A stretch of 37,368 nt of DNA from Brevundimonas denitrificans (GCF_030160755.1 NZ_BSOY01000020.1:1-37368), one strand, 5' to 3'. Positions 1 through 7,780 are shown, counted from the first letter of the stretch. Translations and numbers: made by a program. Notes: generated by a model not told the origin, from the letters alone.

Positions 1-1033
1 AGGCCGCGAGCTGCAGCCGGGCGCCGCCGGTGTCGGCCCGCCGCGCCACAGATCCCCGGGGCGACGGGCAGCCGGGGCTGCGCAGCGCCGGGTCGGCGAC
101 CAGGTGACAACGCAGCGCTTCCAGGCTGGACACCGACGGCAGGGTGGCGAGGGCGTAACGGTCGATCAGCCAGGACGTCGCCGCCAGGGCTTGGGGCGCG
201 GCGTCGGAGCCGGTCGGGGCGTCGGTCGTCAGGACCGACAGCGGCAGGGCGGTCAGGGCCCCGGTGACCACCGAGATCAGCGTCGTCTTGCCCTCAAAGG
301 CGGCTTCGACGGGCTGGACAAGCTCCGTATACAGACGATGCGCCGTGGCGCGGTCGAACGGCGTGGCCTGAGGGCCGGCGAACAGGATCGGATCGACGTC
401 CTGACCGCCGCGCACGGCCCCGGCGCTGGTCAGGGAGGCGCGGAGCCGGTTCACCGCCGCGGTCATCGCCGCGTCGCCCAGATCCTCCGCCCGGGCCCAT
501 TCGACCCGTTCGCGCGAAAGGCCCCAGACATAGGTCGCCTCGGGATTGACCAGAACGAGCAACAGGCCCTCGTCCGGGCCGAGCAGGGCCTGGGTCTCGG
601 CGACCGACAGGGCGCGGGGACTGGTCAGTTCCGAATAGGCGGGAAAGCGGGTCTCGATGTCGGCGTCGACGCCTCGCAGCCGCTCGACGGTCGCCTCCCA
701 GGCCGCGCGGGTCCGGGTTCGGTCGGCCAGGGCGGCGGCGTCTTCCGAGGCGTAGAGCCGTTCCAGTTCGCGCTCCAGCCGGTCGCGGCGCTCGATCAGG
801 TCCTCGCGTTCCTCCGCCAGCCGGCCCAGCGCGTCGTCCCCTTGCGCGAACCGGGCGGAGACCAGCGCGAGGGCGTCGGCGGCGTCGGAGGCGATGGCCC
901 ACTGCGCCGCCTCATACGCCTCGGCGCGCAGGGCGGTGGGCGTCTCCTGACGCGCGGGGGCGGGACCGGCGGCGAGGAGGGCGGCGATTGCGGCGACCGA
1001 AGCCAGACACCTTGCGATACCGGCTGCGCTCAT
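1..1033 (-). CDS. Exported CHAT-domain (caspase-like) protein, C-terminus outside window
   Basis: This is the N-terminal 344 codons of a reading frame that is still open at the window edge. Residues 1-28 look like a signal peptide (hydrophobic AAIAALLAAG, then APARQ). Residues about 65-100 are charged and probably coiled-coil (EEREDLIERRDRLERELERL). From about residue 135 the sequence fits the start of a CHAT domain: a GLLLVLV strand, then TLISVVTGALTALPLSVL and LPSVSSLEAL, which resemble the family's 'P-x-ALxxLPFxxL' and 'vPSxSxL' segments. The catalytic His and Cys should lie beyond the edge and cannot be checked. CHAT proteins are caspase-like cysteine peptidases; a signal peptide would place this one in the periplasm or outside. 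Its ATG lies 11 bases after the stop of the 219-aa partner gene, with GAAGGG as a ribosome site, so the two are probably one operon. The family call is fairly firm; substrate and role are unknown. Confidence 0.72.
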   Translation of the reverse strand, partial: MSAAGIARCLASVAAIAALLAAGPAPARQETPTALRAEAYEAAQWAIASDAADALALVSARFAQGDDALGRLAEEREDLIERRDRLERELERLYASEDAAALADRTRTRAAWEATVERLRGVDADIETRFPAYSELTSPRALSVAETQALLGPDEGLLLVLVNPEATYVWGLSRERVEWARAEDLGDAAMTAAVNRLRASLTSAGAVRGGQDVDPILFAGPQATPFDRATAHRLYTELVQPVEAAFEGKTTLISVVTGALTALPLSVLTTDAPTGSDAAPQALAATSWLIDRYALATLPSVSSLEALRCHLVADPALRSPGCPSPRGSVARRADTGGARLQLAA

Positions 1034-1044
1034 CCCTTCGGGCC

Positions 1045-1701
1045 TCAGTTGCTCAGGACCTGGACCTTGGTCCAGACGTCGCCGCGGTTGACGATATCGA
1101 CCTGCATCTGGCCGCCGGCGCGCGGGGAGACCGTGCACACCGGATAGTGGTCGCCGAAGCCGTCGCGGCAGACCACGGCGCCGCGCGCGTCGCGTACGAC
1201 CAGATCGATATTGGTGTCGCCGTCGCCGATGGCGGCGACGCGCAGAATCTCTCCGCCGCGCGCCTCGACATCGAACGCCCAGCGCTCACGGGCCTGAAGA
1301 GACTTCACCGTCAGCACGGGCCCGGCGCCGAACGTCGAAGACCGCACGCCCCGGGTCAGCGGATCGCGCAAGCGGTCGATGGCGTCGACCAGTCCGGGAT
1401 TGTCGCCGGCCATGGCCGCGGCCTCGTCCAGCAGACTGGCGGCGGTCAGGAAGGGGCTCTCGCCATCGGCCTGCCGCACCGGCACTTCGGCCAGCAGGCG
1501 CGCCGCCATGATCAGGGCGCCGGCGTCGCCGCGGTCGCGGCCCCAGCCGGCCAGTTCGGCGGCGGTCAGGACCTGGGTCACGCCGCGTGCGGCCGGGGTC
1601 ATGGAGGCGTCTTCCTGTCCGGCGGTCGCCACGGCGGCGCAGCCGAGAAGGAGGCCGATCGCCAGACCCGCGCCGATCCATGTCCGTCCGCCGATACCCA
1701 T
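1045..1701 (-). CDS. Exported hypothetical protein with PPC-like C-terminal domain, CHAT partner
   Basis: This 218-residue protein starts at ATG 1701; a GTG directly before it is possible, but the GGGA ribosome site suits the ATG better. The N-terminus has an export signal with LLLGC, which could be a lipobox, followed by AVATAG, which could be a signal peptidase I site, so lipoprotein or soluble periplasmic protein are both open. The last ~90 residues (LTVKSLQARERWAFDVEA, NIDLVVRDARG, DHYPVCTVSP, QMQVDIVNRG) resemble the beta-sandwich of bacterial pre-peptidase C-terminal domains, with 'D-ANIDLVV-D' type strands. Two Cys residues in that domain could form a disulfide. It is directly upstream of the CHAT gene in the same direction. 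I do not recognise a precise function; a scaffold, cofactor or substrate of the CHAT protein is conjecture. Confidence 0.7.
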   Translation of the reverse strand: MGIGGRTWIGAGLAIGLLLGCAAVATAGQEDASMTPAARGVTQVLTAAELAGWGRDRGDAGALIMAARLLAEVPVRQADGESPFLTAASLLDEAAAMAGDNPGLVDAIDRLRDPLTRGVRSSTFGAGPVLTVKSLQARERWAFDVEARGGEILRVAAIGDGDTNIDLVVRDARGAVVCRDGFGDHYPVCTVSPRAGGQMQVDIVNRGDVWTKVQVLSN

Positions 1702-1823
1702 CACCGTTCCCGTCCGCTGTCCGGCCCACGGACTGCGGGCCGATCATGCACTGTCCGGGCCTTTGCGAGAACAGGGATACTGACGGAAGCTGACAAGGTC
1801 GGTCCCGGGGCGCGGCCGAGGGT

Positions 1824-2579
1824 TCAGCGCGGGGCCAGGACAGCGCCGTTGAGAATGCGCCGGTCATCCTTCGCCTGGACCAGAATCGCCACGGCCTGAC
1901 CCGGTTCACGCGCGCCGGGCAGGGCGTAGAGGGCGGGCCGTCCCGTCCATTCGCCGAGGGTCCGCACCGAGCGCACGACGTTCATGTGCCGGACCGTGCG
2001 TCCGCGGTTGTCGCCCCGGGCGATCACGACTTCCTGCGGGCCGGGCGTGAAGGTCACGGCCACGACCTCGGCGCCCCCGGCGGGCGCGCGGCCGGAGCCC
2101 ACGCCGACACGGTCGCCGCCGGCGCGGAACTCGATCTCGGGGGGAAACACCCGGCGGGCGGCCTCTTCGTCGATGGCGCTCTGCAAGGCCGGGGCCTGGG
2201 CCCCCACGACCTGACGGCGGCCGTCGATCACGACCTGGGGCGTCGCCACATCGCGCAGCCTCAGCGGTTTGCGATAGGCGCGCTGGCGCTGGGCGAACTC
2301 GGGCCGGGCGAAGGTGTCCTCCCAGCCCAGATAGTCCCAGTAGTCGACGGCGTAGGTCAGGGCGATCACGCCGGGCTCGCCCGCGACGGACTCGAACCGG
2401 GCGTTGGCCTCGGGACAGCCGGCGCAGCCCTGGGCGGTGAACAGTTCGATGACCACGGGCTCAGAGGGCGGCGCGGTTTCGCGGGCGGCGCGGGCCGACG
2501 ACGGCTGGGCCACCGACCCCGCCGCGACAAGGGCGGCCGCCAGGGCCGCCGCAGGGATGATCCAGCCCCTCGCGCGCAT
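1824..2579 (-). CDS. DUF1223 family exported thioredoxin-like protein
   Basis: The 251-residue product starts with a clear signal peptide (MRARGWIIPAAALAAALVAA). The diagnostic DUF1223 segment follows: VVIELFTAQGCAGCPEAN, with a CxxC pair, then VIALTYAVDYWDYLGWEDTF and RDVATPQVVIDGRRQVVG. These are typical of the whole family, which has a thioredoxin-like fold and no established biochemical role. An in-frame ATG 14 codons upstream (2621) exists, but residues before MRARGW do not look like part of a signal, and neither start has a good Shine-Dalgarno site. The gene lies downstream of the ccmCDG group, so another periplasmic thiol protein sits beside the CcmG thioredoxin; a functional link is only inference. 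Confidence 0.88.
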   Translation of the reverse strand: MRARGWIIPAAALAAALVAAGSVAQPSSARAARETAPPSEPVVIELFTAQGCAGCPEANARFESVAGEPGVIALTYAVDYWDYLGWEDTFARPEFAQRQRAYRKPLRLRDVATPQVVIDGRRQVVGAQAPALQSAIDEEAARRVFPPEIEFRAGGDRVGVGSGRAPAGGAEVVAVTFTPGPQEVVIARGDNRGRTVRHMNVVRSVRTLGEWTGRPALYALPGAREPGQAVAILVQAKDDRRILNGAVLAPR

Positions 2580-2602
2580 GGCGGAGAGGTTAATCACGGG
2601 AG

Positions 2603-2627
2603 GCGAAAATGCGCCGCTCATTTTCGC
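2603..2627. repeat. Perfect 9-bp inverted repeat upstream of the DUF1223 gene
   Basis: GCGAAAATG at 2603-2611 and CATTTTCGC at 2619-2627 are exact reverse complements, with 7 bases between them. The element lies between the small hypothetical gene (ends 2655) and the DUF1223 start (2579). There is no U-run after it in either direction, so a regulator-binding site or mRNA hairpin is as likely as a terminator. Confidence 0.4.
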
Positions 2628-2654
2628 GTGAAGGCCGAACGCCGCGGGGGATGA

Positions 2655-2879
2655 TCAGACGCGGATGTCCAGCAGGGCCCCGGGGCGCGCCGGCCGCTCT
2701 TCCTGGACGGCCGCTGACGAGGCCGGCGTGGCGGGGCGGGTCGTCGACTCCACGCCGCCGGCCTGCACCGCGTCCAGCGCCGCCTTGAAGAAGTCCGAGC
2801 GCGAGGCGCGCACGGGCGTCTGTCCACCGGGGTGCGGCGGGAACAGGATGGAGGTCGCAGGAGGTCGAATCGCGCTCAT
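2655..2879 (-). CDS. Small conserved-looking hypothetical protein
   Basis: A 74-residue reading frame downstream of ccmG (gap 34 bases) in the same direction. It is rich in Pro, Ala and Arg, has a short amphipathic stretch (SDFFKAALDAVQAGG), and ends in PGALLDIRV. No signal peptide, membrane segment or cysteine is present. I do not recognise a family. Support for it being real comes from its position, filling an otherwise empty gap in a co-directional gene series, and from an ordinary, not Arg-saturated, composition. There is no good ribosome site before the ATG, so the start is uncertain. Confidence 0.5.
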   Translation of the reverse strand: MSAIRPPATSILFPPHPGGQTPVRASRSDFFKAALDAVQAGGVESTTRPATPASSAAVQEERPARPGALLDIRV

Positions 2880-2913
2880 GCCGACAGGGTTAATGAAAAC
2901 CGTCGGAAATGGG

Positions 2914-3480
2914 TTAACGCCCCCGCTCCGTGGGCAGGGGACGGGGCGGGGCCTGGATGGCCTGGACCAGCCGTTCGATCTCGGCCGGGTCGATCAGCGG
3001 GCCGGAGGACTTGGCCACCACCACGCCCATGGCGTTGACCGCGAAGGTCTCGGGCGCGCCGGAAATGCCGAGGTCGAGGCCGGCCCGGCCGTCCCGATCG
3101 ACCAGCACCATTGCATAGGGATCGCCCAGCTCATCGAGGAAGGCGCGGGTGGCGACGGGGTCGTCCTTCCAGGCCACGCCGACGACGGCCACGCCGCGCG
3201 CCTTGAGGGCCATCAGATTGGGGTGTTCCGCGCGGCACGGCGCGCACCAGCTGGCGAAGACATTGACCAGCATCGGCTTGCCGACGCCGGCGGTCTTCAG
3301 ATCGAGATGGCCGGGACCCGGCTGGTCGCCTGTCAGCATCGGCAGCACGGTCTCGGGGATGGGCTGGCCGACGATGGCGTCGGGCTTGATCGACGGGTCG
3401 CGCTTCAGCGACCAGCCGATGAACAGGGCCGCCAACGCCACGAGGACAATGAGCGGGACGATGGACAGCCAACGGCTCAT
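2914..3480 (-). CDS. ccmG: CcmG/DsbE thiol:disulfide interchange protein
   Basis: The product is a membrane-anchored periplasmic thioredoxin of cytochrome c maturation that keeps apocytochrome CXXCH thiols reduced for haem attachment. Residues 5-23 form the single N-terminal membrane anchor. The active site WCAPC is at residues 78-82 inside KPMLVNVFASWCAPC, followed by a thioredoxin-fold C-terminal half with GVAWKDD and the cis-Pro region ISGAPETF, where Pro precedes Glu-Thr as in DsbE. At 188 residues it has the usual length. Its ATG overlaps the ccmD stop in an ATGA, so it is translated as the last gene of ccmC-ccmD-ccmG. Confidence 0.96.
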   Translation of the reverse strand: MSRWLSIVPLIVLVALAALFIGWSLKRDPSIKPDAIVGQPIPETVLPMLTGDQPGPGHLDLKTAGVGKPMLVNVFASWCAPCRAEHPNLMALKARGVAVVGVAWKDDPVATRAFLDELGDPYAMVLVDRDGRAGLDLGISGAPETFAVNAMGVVVAKSSGPLIDPAEIERLVQAIQAPPRPLPTERGR

Positions 3481-3674
3481 TCCGGGTGCGCTACCGTGCT
3501 TCGCACTCCTTGAGCGCGGCGCGGCTCGTCCTCCAGCCGCTTCAGTTCCGCCGACCAGCGGCGGGCGGCGATCACGGCGCGGGCGGCGAGCGCGGCCAGA
3601 ACCATGGCGCTCACGCCCCAGGCGGGCCAGACGAAGGCGGCGTAACGGCCCATGTCGAGGTCGAACATGCTCAT
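3477..3674 (-). CDS. ccmD: CcmD haem exporter protein
   Basis: A 65-residue protein with one membrane helix (residues ~13-37, FVWPAWGVSAMVLAALAARA) and a basic, charged C-terminal tail, the standard CcmD plan. In the Ccm system I, CcmD helps release holo-CcmE from the CcmABC complex. The gene overlaps ccmC by four bases at its start and ccmG by four at its end (both ATGA), which strongly supports its identity and translational coupling. The sequence itself is short and weakly conserved, so position carries much of the call. A second in-frame Met at residue 3 is a possible start. Confidence 0.93.
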   Translation of the reverse strand: MSMFDLDMGRYAAFVWPAWGVSAMVLAALAARAVIAARRWSAELKRLEDEPRRAQGVRSTVAHPE

Positions 3675-4393
3675 GCCTCCAGGGCCCTGCGGGCGCGGAT
3701 CGACAGCACCCGCCGACGCACGATCTCGGTGCGGATCGACGTCAGCCAGACGGCGAGGAACAGGGCGGCCCAGGCGGCCATCATCGTCAGCAGGGGCGTC
3801 AGATAGACGGCGGACATCGACGGTCCGTCCGCCCGCAGCAGCGAGGCCGGCTGGTGCAGGGTGTTCCACCAGTCGACGGAGAATTTGACGATCGGCAGGT
3901 TGATCAGGCCCACGAGGCCCAGAACGGCGGCGGCGCGCGCGGCCTTGGCCTCGTCGTCGATCGAGGCCCGCAGCGCCATATAGCCGAGGTAGAACAGGAA
4001 CAGGATCAGCACCGACATCAGCCGCGCGTCGCCCCAGGCCCACCACGCCCCCCACATCGGCTTGCCCCACAGGCTGCCGGTGACGAGCGCCAGGGCCGTG
4101 AAGGCCGCCCCGGGCAGGGCGGCGGCGCGGGCGGCGGCGTCCGCCAGCGGATGGCGGAACACGAGGGCGAAGAAGCTGGACACGCCGAGCGCGCCATAGG
4201 CCATCAGTCCGAGGCTGGCCGCAGGCACATGGACGAACATGATCCGCACGGTATCGCCCTGCTGATAGTCCTCGGGCGCGGTGAAGCTGAACCAGGTCGC
4301 GACCGCCAGCAGAATGGCGGCCAGACCCCACAGCACCGGCGTCAGCGGGCGGGTGAAGCGCAGGAAGCGGTCAGGGTTGGCGAGGCCGAACAT
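3671..4393 (-). CDS. ccmC: CcmC haem transporter, cytochrome c maturation
   Basis: A six-helix inner-membrane protein of 240 residues that presents haem to CcmE. Both family histidine regions are visible, MFVHVPAASLG and VDWWNTLHQPAS. The tryptophan-rich WWD segment reads WGAWWAWGDARLMS; the form usual in E. coli and other proteobacteria is WGTWWVWDARLTS, so there is one extra Gly between the last Trp and the Asp. The gene is followed with ATGA overlap by ccmD. In most alphaproteobacteria ccmB lies directly upstream; here two opposite-strand genes (4509-6336) intervene, so ccmCDG must have its own promoter in the 115-base gap before 4509 or within the neighbouring genes. Confidence 0.95.
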   Translation of the reverse strand: MFGLANPDRFLRFTRPLTPVLWGLAAILLAVATWFSFTAPEDYQQGDTVRIMFVHVPAASLGLMAYGALGVSSFFALVFRHPLADAAARAAALPGAAFTALALVTGSLWGKPMWGAWWAWGDARLMSVLILFLFYLGYMALRASIDDEAKAARAAAVLGLVGLINLPIVKFSVDWWNTLHQPASLLRADGPSMSAVYLTPLLTMMAAWAALFLAVWLTSIRTEIVRRRVLSIRARRALEA

Positions 4394-4508
4394 CGTCGAC
4401 TCCTTAGCGGCCCCGGGCGGCGCGCGCCATATGGGGAGATAACGGGGTGGCGCCGGGCCGCAGGCCTCGTGCTAGGACGGCGACAGACCCGACCCGAAAG
4501 GCCCCGCC

Positions 4509-4733
4509 ATGACCGACGATGTGACCAAGGACTCCAACGGCAACATACTGGCCGACGGCGACAGCGTGACCCTGATCAAGGACCTCAAGGTCAAGGGCTC
4601 GGGCGGCGTGACGCTGAAGCGCGGAACCCTGGTGAAGAACATCCGGCTGACCGGCGACACGGACGAGATCGAGGCCAATGTCGACAAGGTGCGCGGCCTC
4701 GTCCTGCGCACGGAATTCGTCAAGAAGGCCTGA
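4509..4733 (+). CDS. PhnA-domain protein (YjdM C-terminal domain type)
   Basis: A 74-residue soluble protein whose whole length matches the C-terminal domain of the PhnA/YjdM family: VTKDSNGNILADGDSV, TLIKDLKVKGSGG, LKRGTLVKNIRLTGD, and an ending EFVKKA. The N-terminal zinc ribbon of longer members, with its CxxC pairs, is absent and there is no cysteine at all. The family was named from an alkylphosphonate locus, but a catalytic role is not established and no phosphonate genes lie nearby. AAAGG stands about 8 bases before the ATG. It is divergent from ccmC and co-directional with the S41 peptidase 88 bases downstream. Confidence 0.88.
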   Translation: MTDDVTKDSNGNILADGDSVTLIKDLKVKGSGGVTLKRGTLVKNIRLTGDTDEIEANVDKVRGLVLRTEFVKKA

Positions 4734-4821
4734 CAGCAGGACGAAGCGTCACCTTACGAAGGCTTAACTGGCGAGGCGCCGGGACCTTCGTCAGTTTGCC
4801 GGCGAACCCTTGGGGGAGCCG

Positions 4822-6336
4822 ATGAAACCTGCCGTTCTTGCCGCCGCCGCCGCCCTGATCATCACCGCGCCCGTCATGGCGCAGGAGGCGCCCGCCCCCG
4901 CGCCCGCGCAGGACTGGATGACCGCGCCTCGCGACTGGTCCGCCGCCCTGCGGCAGGATGCGACGGCGCTGCACGGGATCATCATCGACAGCCATCCCGG
5001 CGTCCACGACAGCCTGAATCCGGAGTTCCGCGCCCGGGTGGACGCCGGTCTGGCCCTGGCGCTGCGACGGGCCGAAACGACCACGGACGCCGGCGGTTGG
5101 TGGTGGGCCATGCGCGCCTTCGTCGCCGGCTTCGACGACGGCCATGTCCAGATGGGGCTGACGGACCAGTCGCGAGGCTTCCCTACGCGCTGGCCCGGCT
5201 TCCTCACCGTCTACCGCGGCGCGGATCAGGTGGTCGCCGTGCGCGACGAGGCCGACGCCGCGGCGCCCCCGCTCGGCGCGCGTCTGGTGGATTGCGACGC
5301 GATTCCCGCGCCGCAGTTGGCCGAGCAGCGGATCGGCGCCTTCCGGGGACGCTGGTTTCTCGAATCGCAGCGCGCCCTGTTCGGCGACTGGCTGTTCATG
5401 AGCGCGTCCAATCCCTGGATCCGCGAGATGGCGTCCTGCCGCTTTGAAAGCGCGGGGGAGACCCGGACCTATGCGCTCGACTGGCGGGTCATCGAACCGG
5501 CGGACCTGTCGGCCCGGCGCACCCGGCTGGCGCAAAGGGGCGGGGCGACGTTCGGCCTGACCACGCTCGACGACGGCGGCGTCTGGATGTCGATGCCCTC
5601 GTTCAACGGCGATCCCGCCAGCGACGCCCACAAGGCCCTGACGCCGATGATGGCCGACTGGCAGGCCCGACAGGCCGAGCTTCGCGCCGCGCCGTTCGTC
5701 GTGCTGGACCTGCGCGGCAACGGCGGCGGCTCTTCCCACTGGAGCAAGGAGATCGCCGTCGCGCTCTGGGGTCGGGACTGGGTCAACGCCAAGGAACCCC
5801 AGGTTTCCGTCGCCATCGAATGGCGCGCGTCCGACGCCAATCTCGCCGCCATCCAGACCTATGTCGATGAATGGACGGCGGCCGGAGAGAGCGCAGAGCG
5901 TATCGGCTGGGCCCGTGAGATCGTCGAGGGCATGACCGAAGCCCGGGCGGCGGGCCGACCCTATTGGCGCGACCAGGAAAGCGCTTCGTCCCGCCCGCGC
6001 AACGGTCGCGCGCCGCCGCAGCTGGTTCGGGGGCCGGTCTATGTGCTGACCGACCCCGGCTGCGCCTCGGCCTGCCTCGACGCGGTGGATCTGTGGAAGG
6101 CGCTCGGGGCGATCCAGATCGGCCGCGAGACCTCGGCCGACACGGTCTATATGGACGTTCGGGAGGCGGCCCTGCCCAGCGGCCTGGCCACCCTGGTGAT
6201 CCCGATGAAGGTCTGGCGCGGCCGTCCGCGCGGCAACAACGAGCCGCATCGGCCCACGCATCTGTTCGACGGCGACATCACGGACAGTGCGGCGTTGCAG
6301 GCCTGGGTGCGGACGCTGGCCGCGGCCGGACCCTAG
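4822..6336 (+). CDS. Exported S41-family (tail-specific protease-like) peptidase
   Basis: A 504-residue secreted protein. The start ATG at 4822 has GGGGGAG just upstream; residues 1-17 (MKPAVLAAAAALIITAP) then VMAQ form a signal peptide. The S41 core is in the second half: VVLDLRGNGGGSSHWS is the glycine-rich strand-turn, and GPVYVLTDPGCASACLDAVDL carries the expected nucleophilic Ser, here flanked by two Cys. No PDZ domain is evident, and the basic residue of the catalytic dyad cannot be assigned by eye, so activity is inferred. Its TAG overlaps the ccmB stop on the other strand in a shared CTAG. With the PhnA gene it forms a plus-strand block within the ccm genes. Confidence 0.82.
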   Translation: MKPAVLAAAAALIITAPVMAQEAPAPAPAQDWMTAPRDWSAALRQDATALHGIIIDSHPGVHDSLNPEFRARVDAGLALALRRAETTTDAGGWWWAMRAFVAGFDDGHVQMGLTDQSRGFPTRWPGFLTVYRGADQVVAVRDEADAAAPPLGARLVDCDAIPAPQLAEQRIGAFRGRWFLESQRALFGDWLFMSASNPWIREMASCRFESAGETRTYALDWRVIEPADLSARRTRLAQRGGATFGLTTLDDGGVWMSMPSFNGDPASDAHKALTPMMADWQARQAELRAAPFVVLDLRGNGGGSSHWSKEIAVALWGRDWVNAKEPQVSVAIEWRASDANLAAIQTYVDEWTAAGESAERIGWAREIVEGMTEARAAGRPYWRDQESASSRPRNGRAPPQLVRGPVYVLTDPGCASACLDAVDLWKALGAIQIGRETSADTVYMDVREAALPSGLATLVIPMKVWRGRPRGNNEPHRPTHLFDGDITDSAALQAWVRTLAAAGP

Positions 6337-6998
6337 CCCTGGGCGTTGCGGATCGCCGCGGCGCCCGCGAACGGCGTGACCACGGCGGCGAACAACACCC
6401 AGGCGGCGAGGAAGGCGAGGGCCGGGGCCGGGTCGAGGCCGTTGGTCGCCCGCTCCAGCGCGCCCGCGCCGAACACGACCGGCGGTATGAACAGCGGCAG
6501 GACGACGACGGCGATAAGCAGGCCGCCGCGTTTTGATCCGAGGGCCAGCGCGGCCCCCAACGCGCCGGTCAGGGCGAAGCCCAACGATCCGACCAGCGCC
6601 GACAGCAGGACCAGCGGCGCCTGCGCCGGCGGCAGGCCGAGGGTGATCGCGGCGACCGGAGCGGTCAGGGCCAGGGGCACGCCGACCGCCAGCCACTGGG
6701 CCTTGGCCTTGGCGAGGACGACCAGTTCCAGCGGCGCCGGGCCCAGGGCGATCAGGTCCAGCGCCCCATCCTCCAGATCGCGCTCGAACAGCCGCTCCAG
6801 CGACAGGATCGACGACAGGGCCAGGGCCAGCCAGGCGACGCCGCCCGCAATCGGCCTCAGTCCCGCCGGGTCGCCCCCCGCCGCCAGCGGAATGAGCACG
6901 GTCAGGCAGAGGAAAAACCCGCAGGCCAGCAGCGGCCCGCCGCCGCCGGACCAGGCCAGCGCCAGTTCGCGCCGGAACAGGATCATCAGCCCCTTCAT
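6333..6998 (-). CDS. ccmB: CcmB haem exporter membrane subunit
   Basis: A 221-residue membrane protein with about six hydrophobic segments, the permease partner of the CcmA ATPase. The N-terminal FRRELALAWSGGGGPLL and the segment LSLERLFERDLEDGALDLI are typical CcmB; the latter is the cytoplasmic loop near the membrane. PLFIPPVVFGAGALERA is the other conserved stretch. The ATG overlaps the ccmA TGA in ATGA, giving a tightly coupled ccmAB pair. At its 3' end the stop codon is shared with the convergent S41 peptidase (CTAG), which leaves no room for a terminator between the two. Confidence 0.95.
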   Translation of the reverse strand: MKGLMILFRRELALAWSGGGGPLLACGFFLCLTVLIPLAAGGDPAGLRPIAGGVAWLALALSSILSLERLFERDLEDGALDLIALGPAPLELVVLAKAKAQWLAVGVPLALTAPVAAITLGLPPAQAPLVLLSALVGSLGFALTGALGAALALGSKRGGLLIAVVVLPLFIPPVVFGAGALERATNGLDPAPALAFLAAWVLFAAVVTPFAGAAAIRNAQG

Positions 6999-7594
6999 CG
7001 CCCGGCCCCGATGTCGAGCGCGCGCGCCGCGACCGGCAGCGGATCATGGACGGCGGCGAGGATGGCGCCGCCCTTGTCGAGATGCGCCTGCATCATCAGG
7101 CCGAGCGCCGCCCGCCAGCGGGCGTCCAGCGGGGCGAAGGGCTCGTCCAGCAGCCAGAGCGGACGCGGCGCGGCGATCACCCGGGCGAAGGCGAGGCGGC
7201 GGCGCTGTCCGGCCGACAGCTTGCGCACCTCGAGGTCGAGCAGGGGCTCCAGTGCGAGCACATCGACGGCGGCGGCGATCCCGTCGGCATCCGCTCCGGC
7301 CCAGCGCGCCTGAAACGCCAGTTCCTCGCGGGCCCGGCGGCCGGTCTTCAGGCCGTCCAGATGGCCCAGCCAGTGGAGGTGGCCGGCCCGGGCTTCGGCT
7401 GGATCGGCGGCGCTGAAGGTCACTGTCCCGGCGTCAGGCCGGATGAAGCCGGCCAGCGTCCGCAGCAGGGAGGTCTTGCCCGCCCCATTGGCTCCGGTCA
7501 GGGCCACGGCCTCACCCGAGGCGACGTGAAAGGACAGGTCGCGGAACAGCAGGCGTTCGCCGCGGGAAACGGTGAGGGCGGTGACCGAAATCAT
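6995..7594 (-). CDS. ccmA: CcmA ABC transporter ATPase, cytochrome c maturation
   Basis: A compact 199-residue ABC ATPase, the usual CcmA length. The Walker A motif is GANGAGKT (residues 34-41), the signature is LSAGQRRRLAFARV, and Walker B is PLWLLDEPF. CcmAB uses ATP to release holo-CcmE from CcmC and D. I chose ATG 7594 because GGAGGGG lies 6 bases upstream and the sequence before it (upstream codons to 7756) has no ABC character. The gene is divergent from acnA across 201 bases. Confidence 0.96.
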   Translation of the reverse strand: MISVTALTVSRGERLLFRDLSFHVASGEAVALTGANGAGKTSLLRTLAGFIRPDAGTVTFSAADPAEARAGHLHWLGHLDGLKTGRRAREELAFQARWAGADADGIAAAVDVLALEPLLDLEVRKLSAGQRRRLAFARVIAAPRPLWLLDEPFAPLDARWRAALGLMMQAHLDKGGAILAAVHDPLPVAARALDIGAGR

Positions 7595-7651
7595 CCGTGA
7601 CCCCTCCAGTTGCGAACCCCTCTCAATGCCCATGCCGCTGGCGTGGATACA

Positions 7652-7680
7652 TGGACGCGACCCGGAACCCTCGTTATATC
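7652..7680 (+). promoter_or_regulatory. Candidate housekeeping promoter of acnA
   Basis: TGGACGC (7652-7658) and GTTATATC (7673-7680), 14 bases apart, match the Caulobacter housekeeping consensus TTGACGS-N10-14-GCTANAWC at 6 of 7 and 7 of 8 positions. Transcription would begin near 7687 and give a leader of about 110 bases before acnA. Confidence 0.5.
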
Positions 7681-7780
7681 CGGCCTCGCCGCAGCAGGCG
7701 TTCGCCGCGCGCGGCGGGGACCTGTGCGCCCCGTCGTCAGTCGCGCGTTCGTGCAACCGGATTGTCGGGCGGCGTGAACC

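Noticed and set aside
4509-4733. Phosphonate degradation locus
   Set aside because: The PhnA name is historical; no phn lyase, hydrolase or transport genes are in the window.
4720-7047. Very long open frame antisense to the S41 peptidase
   Set aside because: Arg/Gly/Pro-rich composition with no domain; the opposite-strand gene has a signal peptide and S41 motifs, and part of this frame also overlaps ccmB in another phase. A shadow due to high GC.
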